Positions 49,153 to 56,965 of a DNA stretch of 64,000 nucleotides are shown in pieces. The first letter of the stretch is position 1; each line of letters starts with the position of its first letter. The stretch is from Hymenobacter sp. UV11 (GTDB lineage: Bacteria > Bacteroidota > Bacteroidia > Cytophagales > Hymenobacteraceae). Made by a program: the position numbers and the translations under genes. The notes beneath the pieces were generated by a model that had not been told where the DNA came from, made no database searches, and saw only the letters and a program-made list of their open reading frames with translations. The stretch is from positions 527,196 through 591,195 of the forward strand of contig NZ_SRII01000003.1 in assembly GCF_004684095.1 (NCBI RefSeq), in the 5' to 3' direction.

Positions 49153-51591
49153 TTGTTAGTACCCCAGAACTTTGAAGCCAAAATTGGCTTCGCCACCCTG
49201 CGCGAGCTGCTGGAGCAGCTCTGCCTCTCGGCCCTGGGCCGGCAGTACGTGGCCAAAATGCAGTTTAACACCAACCACGAGCAGCTCAGCAAGCTCCTGG
49301 CCCAAACCGACGAGTTTCGGCAGCTGCTGGCTGGCGGCAGCGAGTTTCCGGGCGCGCACTACTACGATGTGAGCGTGCACCTCAAGCGGGCTTCGCTGCC
49401 GGGCGCCTACCTCGACGTGGCCGCGTTCTTCGAGGTGAAGATGAGCTTGCGCACCATCCGGTCGGCGCTCACGTTTTTTACCCACGCGCCCGAAAATCTG
49501 TACCCTACCCTCCGGTTGCTGGGCATCGGTATTCAGGCCGACCGCAACTTGCTGGCCGCTCTCGATAAAGTGGTGGACGACGACGGCCACGTGCGCGACG
49601 ATGCCTCGCCGCTGCTGCGCCAGGTGCGCCAGGAGCTGATTCAGCGCCAGGGCCAGCTGCGCAAGCAGATTGCCAGCGTGCTGCGCCACGCCAAAAGCGA
49701 GGGCTGGATTCCCGGCGATGCCGAGCCCACCATTCGCGGCGGGCGCTTGGTGCTGCCCGTTATTGCGGAGCACAAGCGCCGCGTGCGCGGCCTCATTCAC
49801 GACGAGTCGGCCTCGGGCCAGACGGTGTTCATCGAGCCCTCGGAAGTTTTTGAGTTGAACAACGACATCAAAGACCTCGAAAACGCCTACCAGCGCGAGC
49901 TGATTCGCATTCTCACCAGCCTCACCGACCAGCTACGCCCGCATTTGCCCGACCTGCGCAGAGCTTATAGCTACCTCGGCCTGCTCGACTTTATTCGGGC
50001 CAAAGCCCGACTGGCGCGCGAGCTCGATGCGCAATTACCCGAACTCAGTAGCCGCCCGCTCATTCGCTGGCGCGGCGTGCGCCACCCGGTGCTGGCGCTC
50101 ACGTTCAAGGAGCAAAACAAGGCCGCCGGCAAAGACGCCGAAAAGCGCGAAGTAGTGCCGCTGGACATTGAGCTGACGCCCGAGCAGCGTATCCTCGTCA
50201 TTTCGGGGCCGAATGCGGGCGGCAAGTCGGTGTCGCTGAAAACGGTGGGCCTGGTGCAGTACATGCTGCAATGCGGCCTGCTCATTCCGTGCGACGATTA
50301 CTCGGAGGCTGGCATGTTTGAGGATATTCTGCTGGATATTGGCGACGAGCAGAGCCTCGAAAACGACCTTTCGACCTACTCCTCGCACCTGCTGGCTATG
50401 AAGCAGTTCGTGACGGTGGCCAACAAGAAAAGCCTGGTCCTGATTGACGAATTTGGCACCGGCACCGAGCCCAGCCTGGGCGGCGCCATTGCTGAAGCCG
50501 TACTGGAGCAACTAAATCAAGCGCGGGCATTTGGGGTGATAACCACGCACTATACCAACCTCAAGAACTTCGCCGAGAAAACCGACGGCCTCGTAAACGG
50601 CGCCATGCGCTACGACCCCGAGCGCCTTCAGCCGCTCTATCGCCTCGAAATCGGTAAGCCGGGTAGCAGCTTTGCCATCGAGATTGCCCGCAAAATCGGC
50701 CTGCCCCGGCAGCTCGTGGAGCGCGCAACCCAGCTCGTAGGTAAGGATAAAATCCGCTACGACCGCCTGCTCGAAGGCCTCGAAAAAGATAAAACTGAGC
50801 TGGAAACCAAGCTGCGCGATACCGAAAAGCTGCAAAACGGCCTGCGCAAGTTCACCCAGGAGTATCTGGACCTGAAAAAGAACCTCGAAGACACCCGCAC
50901 CGAAACCCTGCGCGAGGCCAAGCACCAGGCCAAGAAGCTGCTCCAGAACACCAACCAGCAAATCGAGGCTACCATCGGCGAAATCCGGCGCTCGCAGGCG
51001 GATAAGGACGTGACCAAGCAGGCCCGCGAAAAGCTCGACACTTTCGTGCGCCAGGAGCTGCAAACCGAGCCGCCAAAGGCCCGCCCCACCCGCGAACTGG
51101 CCGAGCCCGGCACTCTGGCCGCCGGCGACCGGGTAGCGATTCTGGGTCAGGACGGCCACGGCGAGGTCGTGAGCGTGAAAGGCAAAACCGCCGAGGTGCT
51201 CTTCGGCGGTATGAAAACGCTGGTCAAAGTCAACCAGCTCGAAAAGCTGAGCCGAGCCGAAGTGCGCGACCGCGAAGCCACCGCCCGCAAAACGGCCGCC
51301 GCCAACACCGGCGGCCCGAGCCTCAACCTCACGGGCCGCATGGCCGATTTCAGCCCTACCCTCGACCTGCGCGGCGAGCGCGCCGAGGACGCCCTCACCA
51401 AGCTCATGGTGTATGTGGATGATGCCGTGATGTTTGGCATTCCGGAAATGAAAATATTGCACGGGCGCGGCAACGGCGTGCTGCGCCAGGTGGTGCGCGA
51501 CTACCTGCGCCAAACCCGCGCCGTAGCGAGCGTGGGCGACGAGCACGCTGACCGCGGCGGCGACGGCGTGACCCTGGCCGTGCTAAAATAA
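49153..51591 (+). CDS. mutS2: Endonuclease MutS2 family protein
   Basis: An 812-residue DNA-binding ATPase with a C-terminal Smr nuclease domain; MutS2 suppresses recombination and may rescue collided ribosomes. Motifs: NFEAKIGFATLRELLEQLCL at the N-terminus, Walker A SGPNAGGKSVSLKTVG, Walker B SLVLIDEFGTGTEPS, a long coiled coil (residues about 530-620), and the Smr motifs LDLRGERAEDALTKLM and LHGRGNGVLRQVVRDYL. There is no ATG at the N-terminus; TTG at 49153 gives LLVPQNFEAK, close to the family start, while TTG at 49099 is an alternative. Confidence 0.85.
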   Translation: MLVPQNFEAKIGFATLRELLEQLCLSALGRQYVAKMQFNTNHEQLSKLLAQTDEFRQLLAGGSEFPGAHYYDVSVHLKRASLPGAYLDVAAFFEVKMSLRTIRSALTFFTHAPENLYPTLRLLGIGIQADRNLLAALDKVVDDDGHVRDDASPLLRQVRQELIQRQGQLRKQIASVLRHAKSEGWIPGDAEPTIRGGRLVLPVIAEHKRRVRGLIHDESASGQTVFIEPSEVFELNNDIKDLENAYQRELIRILTSLTDQLRPHLPDLRRAYSYLGLLDFIRAKARLARELDAQLPELSSRPLIRWRGVRHPVLALTFKEQNKAAGKDAEKREVVPLDIELTPEQRILVISGPNAGGKSVSLKTVGLVQYMLQCGLLIPCDDYSEAGMFEDILLDIGDEQSLENDLSTYSSHLLAMKQFVTVANKKSLVLIDEFGTGTEPSLGGAIAEAVLEQLNQARAFGVITTHYTNLKNFAEKTDGLVNGAMRYDPERLQPLYRLEIGKPGSSFAIEIARKIGLPRQLVERATQLVGKDKIRYDRLLEGLEKDKTELETKLRDTEKLQNGLRKFTQEYLDLKKNLEDTRTETLREAKHQAKKLLQNTNQQIEATIGEIRRSQADKDVTKQAREKLDTFVRQELQTEPPKARPTRELAEPGTLAAGDRVAILGQDGHGEVVSVKGKTAEVLFGGMKTLVKVNQLEKLSRAEVRDREATARKTAAANTGGPSLNLTGRMADFSPTLDLRGERAEDALTKLMVYVDDAVMFGIPEMKILHGRGNGVLRQVVRDYLRQTRAVASVGDEHADRGGDGVTLAVLK

Positions 51592-51640
51592 ACAAGTGCT
51601 TTCATGCGGCTATCTTAGGCGCATGAAAGCACTTGTTTAT
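51588..51640. repeat. Perfect 21-bp inverted repeat joining two genes
   Basis: ATAAACAAGTGCTTTCATGC (51588-51607, plus G) is mirrored exactly at 51620-51640 around an 11-nt loop. The left arm includes the mutS2 stop codon; the right arm covers an ATG and the first codons of the next gene. Confidence 0.9.
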
Positions 51641-52283
51641 TTTGGCTGGATTATTGGCGGCTCTGAGTGGATGCCAGGAAAAGCCACCGGTATTCACCGT
51701 ACTGCCGACGGAGAAGTTCGTTGGTTACGCCTTGAGCGGCGATACGTTACGCGTAGCCCATTTGCTGGCTCAGTACCATCGTTATGTGCTCCATCAGGCT
51801 GTGCTCATTGATGGCCGGGAAACTAAGCAATATGCCTTGCCGGTGCGCGTAGTACCGCCTGACAGTGTACAATTTGTTACGCACGATTTGCGCGCTCAAT
51901 ATCAATGGCGCCCGTGGGTAGAAAAACAGTCAGTAATACTATTTGTACAGGTAGAGCCCAGCCAGGATAATCAAGAGGAAACGCTCTGGAATATCGTAGC
52001 CGTGATGAATGAACGTAACTCATTGGAAAGCGACCTAGAAAAGGCTCTGCAACAAGCTAACCTGGGAAAATCAGTAGGTAGCGACCTAGGCCCCGGTGGG
52101 ATGAATATCCTGTTTGAAGTAACGGACCCGGTATCCGCGCTGCCTATTTTGGTGCGAGCGCTGGAAGCCCGGGGTGTGGAGCAGCGTGCGCGTATTGCAC
52201 GCCGCTTGCCGACCACACCAAATGACTGGCGCTACGAGGTGGTATATCCGGTGAATTTTAGCGGAAAATTTAACTCGATGTAG
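51633..52283 (+). CDS. Lipoprotein, hypothetical, with damaged or TTG start
   Basis: The frame encodes FILAGLLAALSGCQEKPPVF from a TTG at 51633, a lipobox (LSGC) directly after a hydrophobic stretch. An ATG 10 nt upstream (51623) is out of frame by one base; removing one A of its AAA would give MKHLFILAGLLAALSGCQ, a perfect lipoprotein signal. About 215 residues in total. The mature part (TVLPTEKFVGYALSGDTLRV ... ARIARRLPTTPNDWRYEVVY) has no recognised domain. See findings. Confidence 0.6.
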   Translation: MFILAGLLAALSGCQEKPPVFTVLPTEKFVGYALSGDTLRVAHLLAQYHRYVLHQAVLIDGRETKQYALPVRVVPPDSVQFVTHDLRAQYQWRPWVEKQSVILFVQVEPSQDNQEETLWNIVAVMNERNSLESDLEKALQQANLGKSVGSDLGPGGMNILFEVTDPVSALPILVRALEARGVEQRARIARRLPTTPNDWRYEVVYPVNFSGKFNSM

Positions 52284-52348
52284 TGACAATAACTTGATAA
52301 CTTGTAGCTTCTTGAACAGTCTTGGAACTATAAAATCGTATTGAAGTC

Positions 52349-52942
52349 ATGCACCCGCTTCGCGCCTACATCCAGCGTTTTGTGCCGCTCACCGAGGCGG
52401 AGTGGGCGCCGCTGGCCGCCGCGCTGCGGCCGGTGCACCTGGCCCGCCACGCGCATTTTGTGGCGGCTGGCCAGCGGCGCGCCGAGCTTGGGTTGGTGCT
52501 CAGCGGGGCGCTGCGCCTGTATTACCCCCGCCCCAATGGCGAAGAGCGCACCACGTATTTTTTCTTTGAAAACCACTTGCTGGCCGATTACCCGTCCTGC
52601 TTGACGGGCCAGCCCAGCCAGCTCAGTATTCAGGCCTTGGCCGACTGCGAGCTGGTGGTATTCGATTACGCCGTGCTGCGCCGACTCTACGACGAGCTGC
52701 CGGTGTACGAGCGCTTTGGCCGGCTGGTGGCTGAATATCACCTGCTTGGCACCGATGCGCGGCTGGTCGAGCAGCTGCTGCTCTCGCCTGAAGAGCGCTA
52801 CCGACAGCTGTTGCGCAGCGGCAAAACCAAGATTCTGGAACGGATTCCGCAGCACCTGGTGGCGAACTACCTGGGTATTACACCGGTGTCGCTGAGCCGC
52901 ATTCGGGCGCGGGTGGCGGCCGAGAGCGGTAGTATTTCTTAG
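52349..52942 (+). CDS. Crp/Fnr family transcriptional regulator
   Basis: A 197-residue regulator. An N-terminal cNMP-binding-like beta-barrel (LVLSGALRLYYPRPNGEERT, FFFENHLLADYPSCLTGQPS) is followed by a long dimer helix and a C-terminal helix-turn-helix: IPQHLVANYLGITPVSLSRI. The ligand is unclear; classical cAMP or iron-sulfur residues are not obvious. Followed after 70 nt by a DUF4260 gene, a likely target. Confidence 0.85.
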   Translation: MHPLRAYIQRFVPLTEAEWAPLAAALRPVHLARHAHFVAAGQRRAELGLVLSGALRLYYPRPNGEERTTYFFFENHLLADYPSCLTGQPSQLSIQALADCELVVFDYAVLRRLYDELPVYERFGRLVAEYHLLGTDARLVEQLLLSPEERYRQLLRSGKTKILERIPQHLVANYLGITPVSLSRIRARVAAESGSIS

Positions 52943-53012
52943 CTTTTGTTATCGTCGGGGGGTAGGGGCCGGGGGAAATTTGTGGGGTCAAACGACCAAC
53001 CCAATAGTCCCC

Positions 53013-53387
53013 ATGAAAACCCTGCTCACCCTCGACGAAGCTGCCTCGCTGCTGCTGGCCCTGCTCGTATTTGCCCACCTGCCCTACGCTTGGTGGTGGC
53101 TACCGGCCCTTTTTCTGGTGCCCGACCTGAGCATGCTAGGCTACCTGGCCGGGCCGCGCAGCGGGGCCTACTGCTATAATTTTATGCACCACAAACTGCT
53201 GGCCCTGGCGCTGGCCGCCGCTGGCTGGGGGCTGGGCCAGCCGGCGCTGCTACTGGCCGGCGTCGTGCTGCTGTTCCACATTAGCTTCGACCGCGTGCTG
53301 GGCTACGGTTTTAAGTTCAGCTCTGGCTTTCAGGATACCCACTTGAGCCGCACTGGTAAGCAGCCGGTGGCGGCGGCCGTGGCCTGA
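53013..53387 (+). CDS. DUF4260 family membrane protein
   Basis: A 124-residue protein with several hydrophobic segments (LLLALLVFAHLPYAWWWLPA, LAGPRSGAYCYNFMHHKLLA, LLAGVVLLFHISFDRVLGYG) and the GFQDTHLSR segment typical of DUF4260. The ATG at 53013 (MKTLLTLDEAASL) is the family start. Function unknown. The gene sits next to a Crp/Fnr-type regulator on the same strand, an arrangement that suggests control by it (inference). Confidence 0.85.
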   Translation: MKTLLTLDEAASLLLALLVFAHLPYAWWWLPALFLVPDLSMLGYLAGPRSGAYCYNFMHHKLLALALAAAGWGLGQPALLLAGVVLLFHISFDRVLGYGFKFSSGFQDTHLSRTGKQPVAAAVA

Positions 53388-53427
53388 TAAGGTCGAAGCT
53401 GCCCCTCGCAGGCGGGGTAGGCCTCGC

Positions 53428-53484
53428 TCACAGTAGCAGCATGTCGATGCGGTGGGACACGTTTGTGAGCCTTATCCCTTTCAT
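53428..53484 (-). pseudogene. Vestige of a gene 3' end resembling the DAC-like gene tail
   Basis: An 18-codon frame reads MKGIRLTNVSHRIDMLLL then TGA. The end VSHRIDMLLL* closely matches VHAHRIDVLLL* at the C-terminus of the DAC-like gene ending at 53980, and the underlying DNA (CACAGTAGCAGCATGTCGAT versus CACAGCAGCAGCACGTCGAT) is nearly identical. Probably the remains of a duplicated copy. Confidence 0.5.
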
Positions 53485-53529
53485 CACGCGTAGCGTGGGG
53501 CGTTGGTAAAAAACGAGGGGGTAGGGGCC

Positions 53530-53537
53530 TACCTTTG
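53530..53537 (+). promoter_or_regulatory. Candidate -7 box for STAS-like gene
   Basis: TACCTTTG fits TAnnTTTG, 8 nt before the ATG at 53545; a TTG lies about 24 nt upstream of it. A GGGGTAGGGG word lies in the spacer. Confidence 0.45.
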
Positions 53538-53544
53538 CGGGCGT

Positions 53545-53967
53545 ATGCCAACTAGTGCGCCTCTTACCGTTTTGCTAAAGAATGCGGCGGGCCAGGTTTT
53601 GGTTGACCCGGTCGGTTTTTTGCGCCTGCACTGGAGCGGGCCATTCCGCACCCTAGCCGATACCCAGGCTATGTTCACGACTGCCGCCCAGGCCCTGAAT
53701 GAGCGCGGCTGGAGCAGGATTCTTGTCAATCAAGTATATATGCTACCTTTTACGCCGCAAGAGCAGCTCTGGATAAGCCAGGAGTGGCTGCCCACGGCCG
53801 TGCGCCACAGCGGCTACCGCGCCGGCGCCGTGGTGGTGGCCACCAACGTGATTACCCGCCTAGCCACGGCTTTCATCACTTCCAGCGCCCCCGAGCTGCC
53901 CCTGCGCTACCGCTCCTTCGACCTCGAAACGCTGGCTATCCAGTGGCTGCTGACGCAGCCAATTTAG
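53545..53967 (+). CDS. STAS/SpoIIAA-like domain protein, 140 aa
   Basis: A small soluble protein: the alternating pattern LTVLLKNAAGQVLVD ... LNERGWSRILVNQVYMLPFT then AVRHSGYRAGAVVVATNVIT, LATAFITS and DLETLAIQWLLTQ fits the STAS/SpoIIAA-like fold seen in Bacteroidota hypothetical proteins. STAS domains often mediate switch or adaptor functions. It lies between the vestige and the DAC-like gene, convergent with the latter. No phosphorylation site can be assigned with confidence. Confidence 0.6.
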   Translation: MPTSAPLTVLLKNAAGQVLVDPVGFLRLHWSGPFRTLADTQAMFTTAAQALNERGWSRILVNQVYMLPFTPQEQLWISQEWLPTAVRHSGYRAGAVVVATNVITRLATAFITSSAPELPLRYRSFDLETLAIQWLLTQPI

Positions 53968-53979
53968 GCGGCCCCAGGC

Positions 53980-55119
53980 TCACAGCAGCAGCACGTCGAT
54001 GCGGTGGGCGTGCACCAACTGTAGCTCCGCCGACCAGGAGAAGACGGTAAAATTGCCATCCTGCGAGGCCACTAGGGCCAGGGCACCGGGCTGGTCGTGC
54101 ACAAACTGCGCGGCGGCCAGGTGGCGCGTGCCGCCGTTTTTGGCCGGGTGCAGGCGGGTAGGGCTCGACCCCACCACGGGCTCGCTGAGCAGAATTTCCT
54201 CCACGGCGGTGCCGTCGGCGCGGCGCGTCACCTTGGCCCCGAAGCCCAGCAGCTCGAAGCGCCGGTTGATGATAGTGGCCCCGTCTACGGCCGTGAAGCC
54301 GCCCAGCACTTCAATGGCTTCGAGCAGGTCGTCCTGCCAGTCGCGGCGGGTGTGGTCAGGCTCGGCCAGCAGGCCCGAGATGCTGGTGTAGGCCGGCGCC
54401 ACCGGGTAGCCCAGGGGCGAAACAATGGAGGCCCGCCAGGCCTCGGAGCCGGGCGGCACGGCCAGCAGCAGGCCGCCGCGCCCGTGCGCCCGCATGGCGC
54501 GGGCCAACTCCAGGCGCACATCCACGGCCGGGCCGCTGCCGGGCGCGGCGGGCTGCGCAATGGCCGGCAAGGCGGCCCGCAGGGTGGGGTAGTCGGCCAG
54601 GCCCTGCGTATCCTCATCCACCACCCGAATGTGGTCGCCCCGCAGCACGGCCACGTTCAAAAATTTGCCGAAGCCATCGGCCCGGCGATGCTTGGCCACC
54701 AGCAGGCCCGGCTCCACCACTTCGAGCACAAAGCACACCGGCGGCACCTGCGTGGTCGTGCCCCACACGTAGAGGCCCTCGTCGTCGAAGCCTACCCCCA
54801 GGTGAATACCCGGGTGCTCAACGGCCGGTGCCAACTTGATGAGTACCTGCGGTGTAAGGCGCAGGCGGTAGCCAAACAGCAGCGGGTGGCCGGCTTCTTC
54901 GGGCGTGAGCAGCGCCAGCGAAATGCGCGGCGGCCGGCCCTCTTCGCGGCGCAGGCTGGCCCAAAAGGCAACGTCGATAATGGCTTCGAGCAACGCCGCC
55001 GGTGGGGTGGGGGGTAGGGAATCGCAGTGCTGGGTGGCGGCTGCCCGGTGCTGCGCAAAGTGGACTTCGAGGGCCGGCGCCACCATGCGGGCCCCCAGGT
55101 AAGTAGGTTCAGAAAGCAT
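53980..55119 (-). CDS. Diadenylate cyclase-like (DisA_N fold) protein with N-terminal sensor region
   Basis: A 379-residue protein. The N-terminal ~250 residues (PTYLGARMVAPALEVHFAQ ... RLTPQVLIKLAPAVEHPGIH, GLYVWGTTTQVPPVCF) match the general plan of the DACNV sensor-type domains associated with DAC-like enzymes. The C-terminal ~120 residues carry DAC motifs: VDGATIINRRFELLGFGAKV (DGA near residue 279) and NGGTRHLAAAQFVHD (GTRH near 330, where canonical enzymes have GTRHRAA). It may make c-di-AMP or a related nucleotide, or it may be inactive; the R-to-L change near the active site leaves this open. It ends beside a STAS-like gene and follows the light-sensing cluster. Confidence 0.7.
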   Translation of the reverse strand: MLSEPTYLGARMVAPALEVHFAQHRAAATQHCDSLPPTPPAALLEAIIDVAFWASLRREEGRPPRISLALLTPEEAGHPLLFGYRLRLTPQVLIKLAPAVEHPGIHLGVGFDDEGLYVWGTTTQVPPVCFVLEVVEPGLLVAKHRRADGFGKFLNVAVLRGDHIRVVDEDTQGLADYPTLRAALPAIAQPAAPGSGPAVDVRLELARAMRAHGRGGLLLAVPPGSEAWRASIVSPLGYPVAPAYTSISGLLAEPDHTRRDWQDDLLEAIEVLGGFTAVDGATIINRRFELLGFGAKVTRRADGTAVEEILLSEPVVGSSPTRLHPAKNGGTRHLAAAQFVHDQPGALALVASQDGNFTVFSWSAELQLVHAHRIDVLLL

Positions 55120-55193
55120 AGAAAAAAGCGGTGCGGCGCGCTGGCCGCTACTGCATGCTTACCACAACAGCGAAAGCCGAAAAGTGCTTAGAA

Positions 55194-55260
55194 AGCGTGG
55201 GCTTGTAGTTGGGGCACTGGCCGGCGCGCGTGGCGCGGGCCACCGCTACAAGCACACGCT
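55194..55260. repeat. Inverted repeat after DAC-like gene start region
   Basis: AGCGTGGGCTTGTAG and CTACAAGCACACGCT form the arms (two mismatches). The right arm overlaps the end of the receiver-kinase gene, so it may help terminate it. Confidence 0.6.
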
Positions 55261-56493
55261 AAACGTGGTGCCCTCGCCCGGCTGGCTGGCTACTTCGATG
55301 TGGCCGCCCTGCGCCTGCACCAGCCGGTTTACCAAAAACAGCCCTACCCCCGTGCCGGGCGCCGCATCGGGGTGGAAGCGCCGAAACAGCTGAAATAACT
55401 CCTGGCCATGTGCCTGGAGGTCAATGCCCAGGCCATTATCCTGCACCACGAGCACGGGCCGCCCGTTGGCCAGGTGGCTGCGTAGCCGAATGCGGGGCGG
55501 GCGCTCGGGGTGGCGGTATTTGAGGGCGTTGGCCAGCAGGTTGAGCAAAATCGTGCGCAGGTTGCCGGGTACGTAGTGCACCGTGGCCAGCCCGGCAAAG
55601 TCGAGCTGCACATCGGCCTGGCTGGTCATTATCTGCGTGTGCAGGGTTTGCCGCACTTCGGCTGCTATGTCGGCCAGTGCCACCTGCTCGGCGGGCTGCT
55701 CGGTGGGCTGCCGCTCCACTTGCACCACGGTGGCCAGGTCGGTGATGGTGGTGGCCAGCACCCGCAGCGAGTTATCTACCAGCTGCCACATCTGCGGGGC
55801 CACGGGGTCGTCGAAATCGCCCAGGTGGCGCAGCTCATCAAACAGGCCGCGCAGGTTGTTTACCGGCTGCTTAAGGTCGTGCGAGGCCGCGTACACGAAG
55901 TTGTCGAGGTCGGCATTGGTGCGCGCCAGCTGCTGGTTGGTGGCCGCCAGCTCGGCATTGCGGGCCTGCACCTGCTCGTTGGCGGCCAGCAGCTGCGCAT
56001 TCTTGGCGCTGATTTCGCGGCGCGTTTCCTCCAGCAGGTCCAGCGATTCGCGCAGCTGCTGGTTCACGTCCTGCAATTCGGAATGGTAGCGGCTCTGGTA
56101 CTGTCGCCACTCGTTTTTCGCGATGGCGTGGTGCACCGTCTTATTCAGCAGCTCCTGGTCAAATCGCTGCTTAACCAAGTAATCGAGGGCGCCACCATTC
56201 AGGGCATTTACAGCCAGCTGCTCGTTGCCGCCACCCGTTATCATGACCACGCACAGGCTGTCGGCGGGGGCCAGCTGCCTGAGCTGCGCCAATAGGTCGA
56301 GGCCGTCGGTATCGGGCAGGTTGTAGTCGAGCAGCACGCAGTCGGGGCGCACGCGCTCAAACTCAACTACAGCTTCAGCCCCGGAGGCCGCCTCGGTAAT
56401 CTCGACGCGCTCATGGCCCAGCTGCCGGCCCAAAAAACGTTTGTACAGCAGGCGGTCCTGCTCATTATCGTCAACAAGTAATATTTTCTTCAC
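55246..56493 (-). CDS. Response regulator-histidine kinase hybrid (REC, coiled coil, HisKA, HATPase)
   Basis: A 415-residue protein. Receiver domain: KKILLVDDNEQDRLLYKRF, phospho-acceptor Asp in CVLLDYNLPDTDGLDLLAQL, VMITGGGNEQLAVNAL and the Lys in YLVKQRFD. A long coiled coil with repeated A-A-N-E-Q/N-A-E patterns follows, then the HisKA H-box ASHDLKQPVNNLRGLF (His) and the ATPase domain (LLNLLANALKYRHPERPP, VVQDNGLGIDLQ, GTGVGLFLVNRLVQAQGG). Starts with GTG at 56493. It is downstream of the phytochrome and its response regulator on the same strand, so it probably forms part of the same pathway. Confidence 0.85.
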   Translation of the reverse strand: MKKILLVDDNEQDRLLYKRFLGRQLGHERVEITEAASGAEAVVEFERVRPDCVLLDYNLPDTDGLDLLAQLRQLAPADSLCVVMITGGGNEQLAVNALNGGALDYLVKQRFDQELLNKTVHHAIAKNEWRQYQSRYHSELQDVNQQLRESLDLLEETRREISAKNAQLLAANEQVQARNAELAATNQQLARTNADLDNFVYAASHDLKQPVNNLRGLFDELRHLGDFDDPVAPQMWQLVDNSLRVLATTITDLATVVQVERQPTEQPAEQVALADIAAEVRQTLHTQIMTSQADVQLDFAGLATVHYVPGNLRTILLNLLANALKYRHPERPPRIRLRSHLANGRPVLVVQDNGLGIDLQAHGQELFQLFRRFHPDAAPGTGVGLFLVNRLVQAQGGHIEVASQPGEGTTFSVCL

Positions 56494-56508
56494 CGAACAA
56501 TATAGGGC

Positions 56509-56955
56509 CTAGTTCAGGCGGGGCAATTCTGAGGCGTTGAGCCAATAATGAATAGTAAGCCGAATCTTTTCCTCCAGCGCGGCATATTCAATGGGCTTGG
56601 TGAGGTAGCTGTTGGCCCCCAGCCGGTAGCAGTCCTCAATATCACGCGAGCTGGATGAGGTGCTGAACACAATTACCGGGATGGAATGCAGCAGCGGGTC
56701 CTTCTTGAGAATATCCAACACGGCCCGGCCGTCGGTGCCGGGCAGGTTGAGGTCGAGCAGCACAATGGCGGGTAGGGTAGCCGGCCAGCCCACGGCCTTG
56801 CCATAGCCTTGCAGGTAAGCCAGGGCCTGGTCGCCGTCTTCGCAGCGCAGCACGGGGTTTTGCAGGGCGTGCTTGCGAAATGCCCGGCCCAGCGCCGTAA
56901 AATCTTCGGCGCTGTCTTCCACTACCAGTACCGGTTTTAAGGGGAAAGTATTCAC
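56509..56955 (-). CDS. Single-domain response regulator
   Basis: A 149-residue receiver protein. Acidic pocket in PVLVVEDSAEDFTALGRAF, phospho-acceptor in IVLLDLNLPGTDGRAVLDIL, T/S in IVFSTSSSSRDIEDC and Lys in YLTKPIEYAALEEKI. No output domain: typical of the partner of a phytochrome kinase. GTG at 56955 is the likely start, because the longer frame to 57012 would overlap the kinase gene by 47 nt. Its own N-terminus (NTFPLKPVLVVEDS) fits. Confidence 0.85.
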   Translation of the reverse strand: MNTFPLKPVLVVEDSAEDFTALGRAFRKHALQNPVLRCEDGDQALAYLQGYGKAVGWPATLPAIVLLDLNLPGTDGRAVLDILKKDPLLHSIPVIVFSTSSSSRDIEDCYRLGANSYLTKPIEYAALEEKIRLTIHYWLNASELPRLN

Positions 56956-56965
56956 GGTGATAGAA

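Noticed and set aside
51623..51811. Plus-strand frame from the ATG at 51623
   Set aside because: It encodes a short, non-protein-like sequence; the lipobox and long frame lie one base out of phase.
54097..55017. 306-aa open frame antisense to the DAC-like gene
   Set aside because: The sequence is His/Gly/Arg-rich, as expected for an antisense frame in GC-rich DNA.
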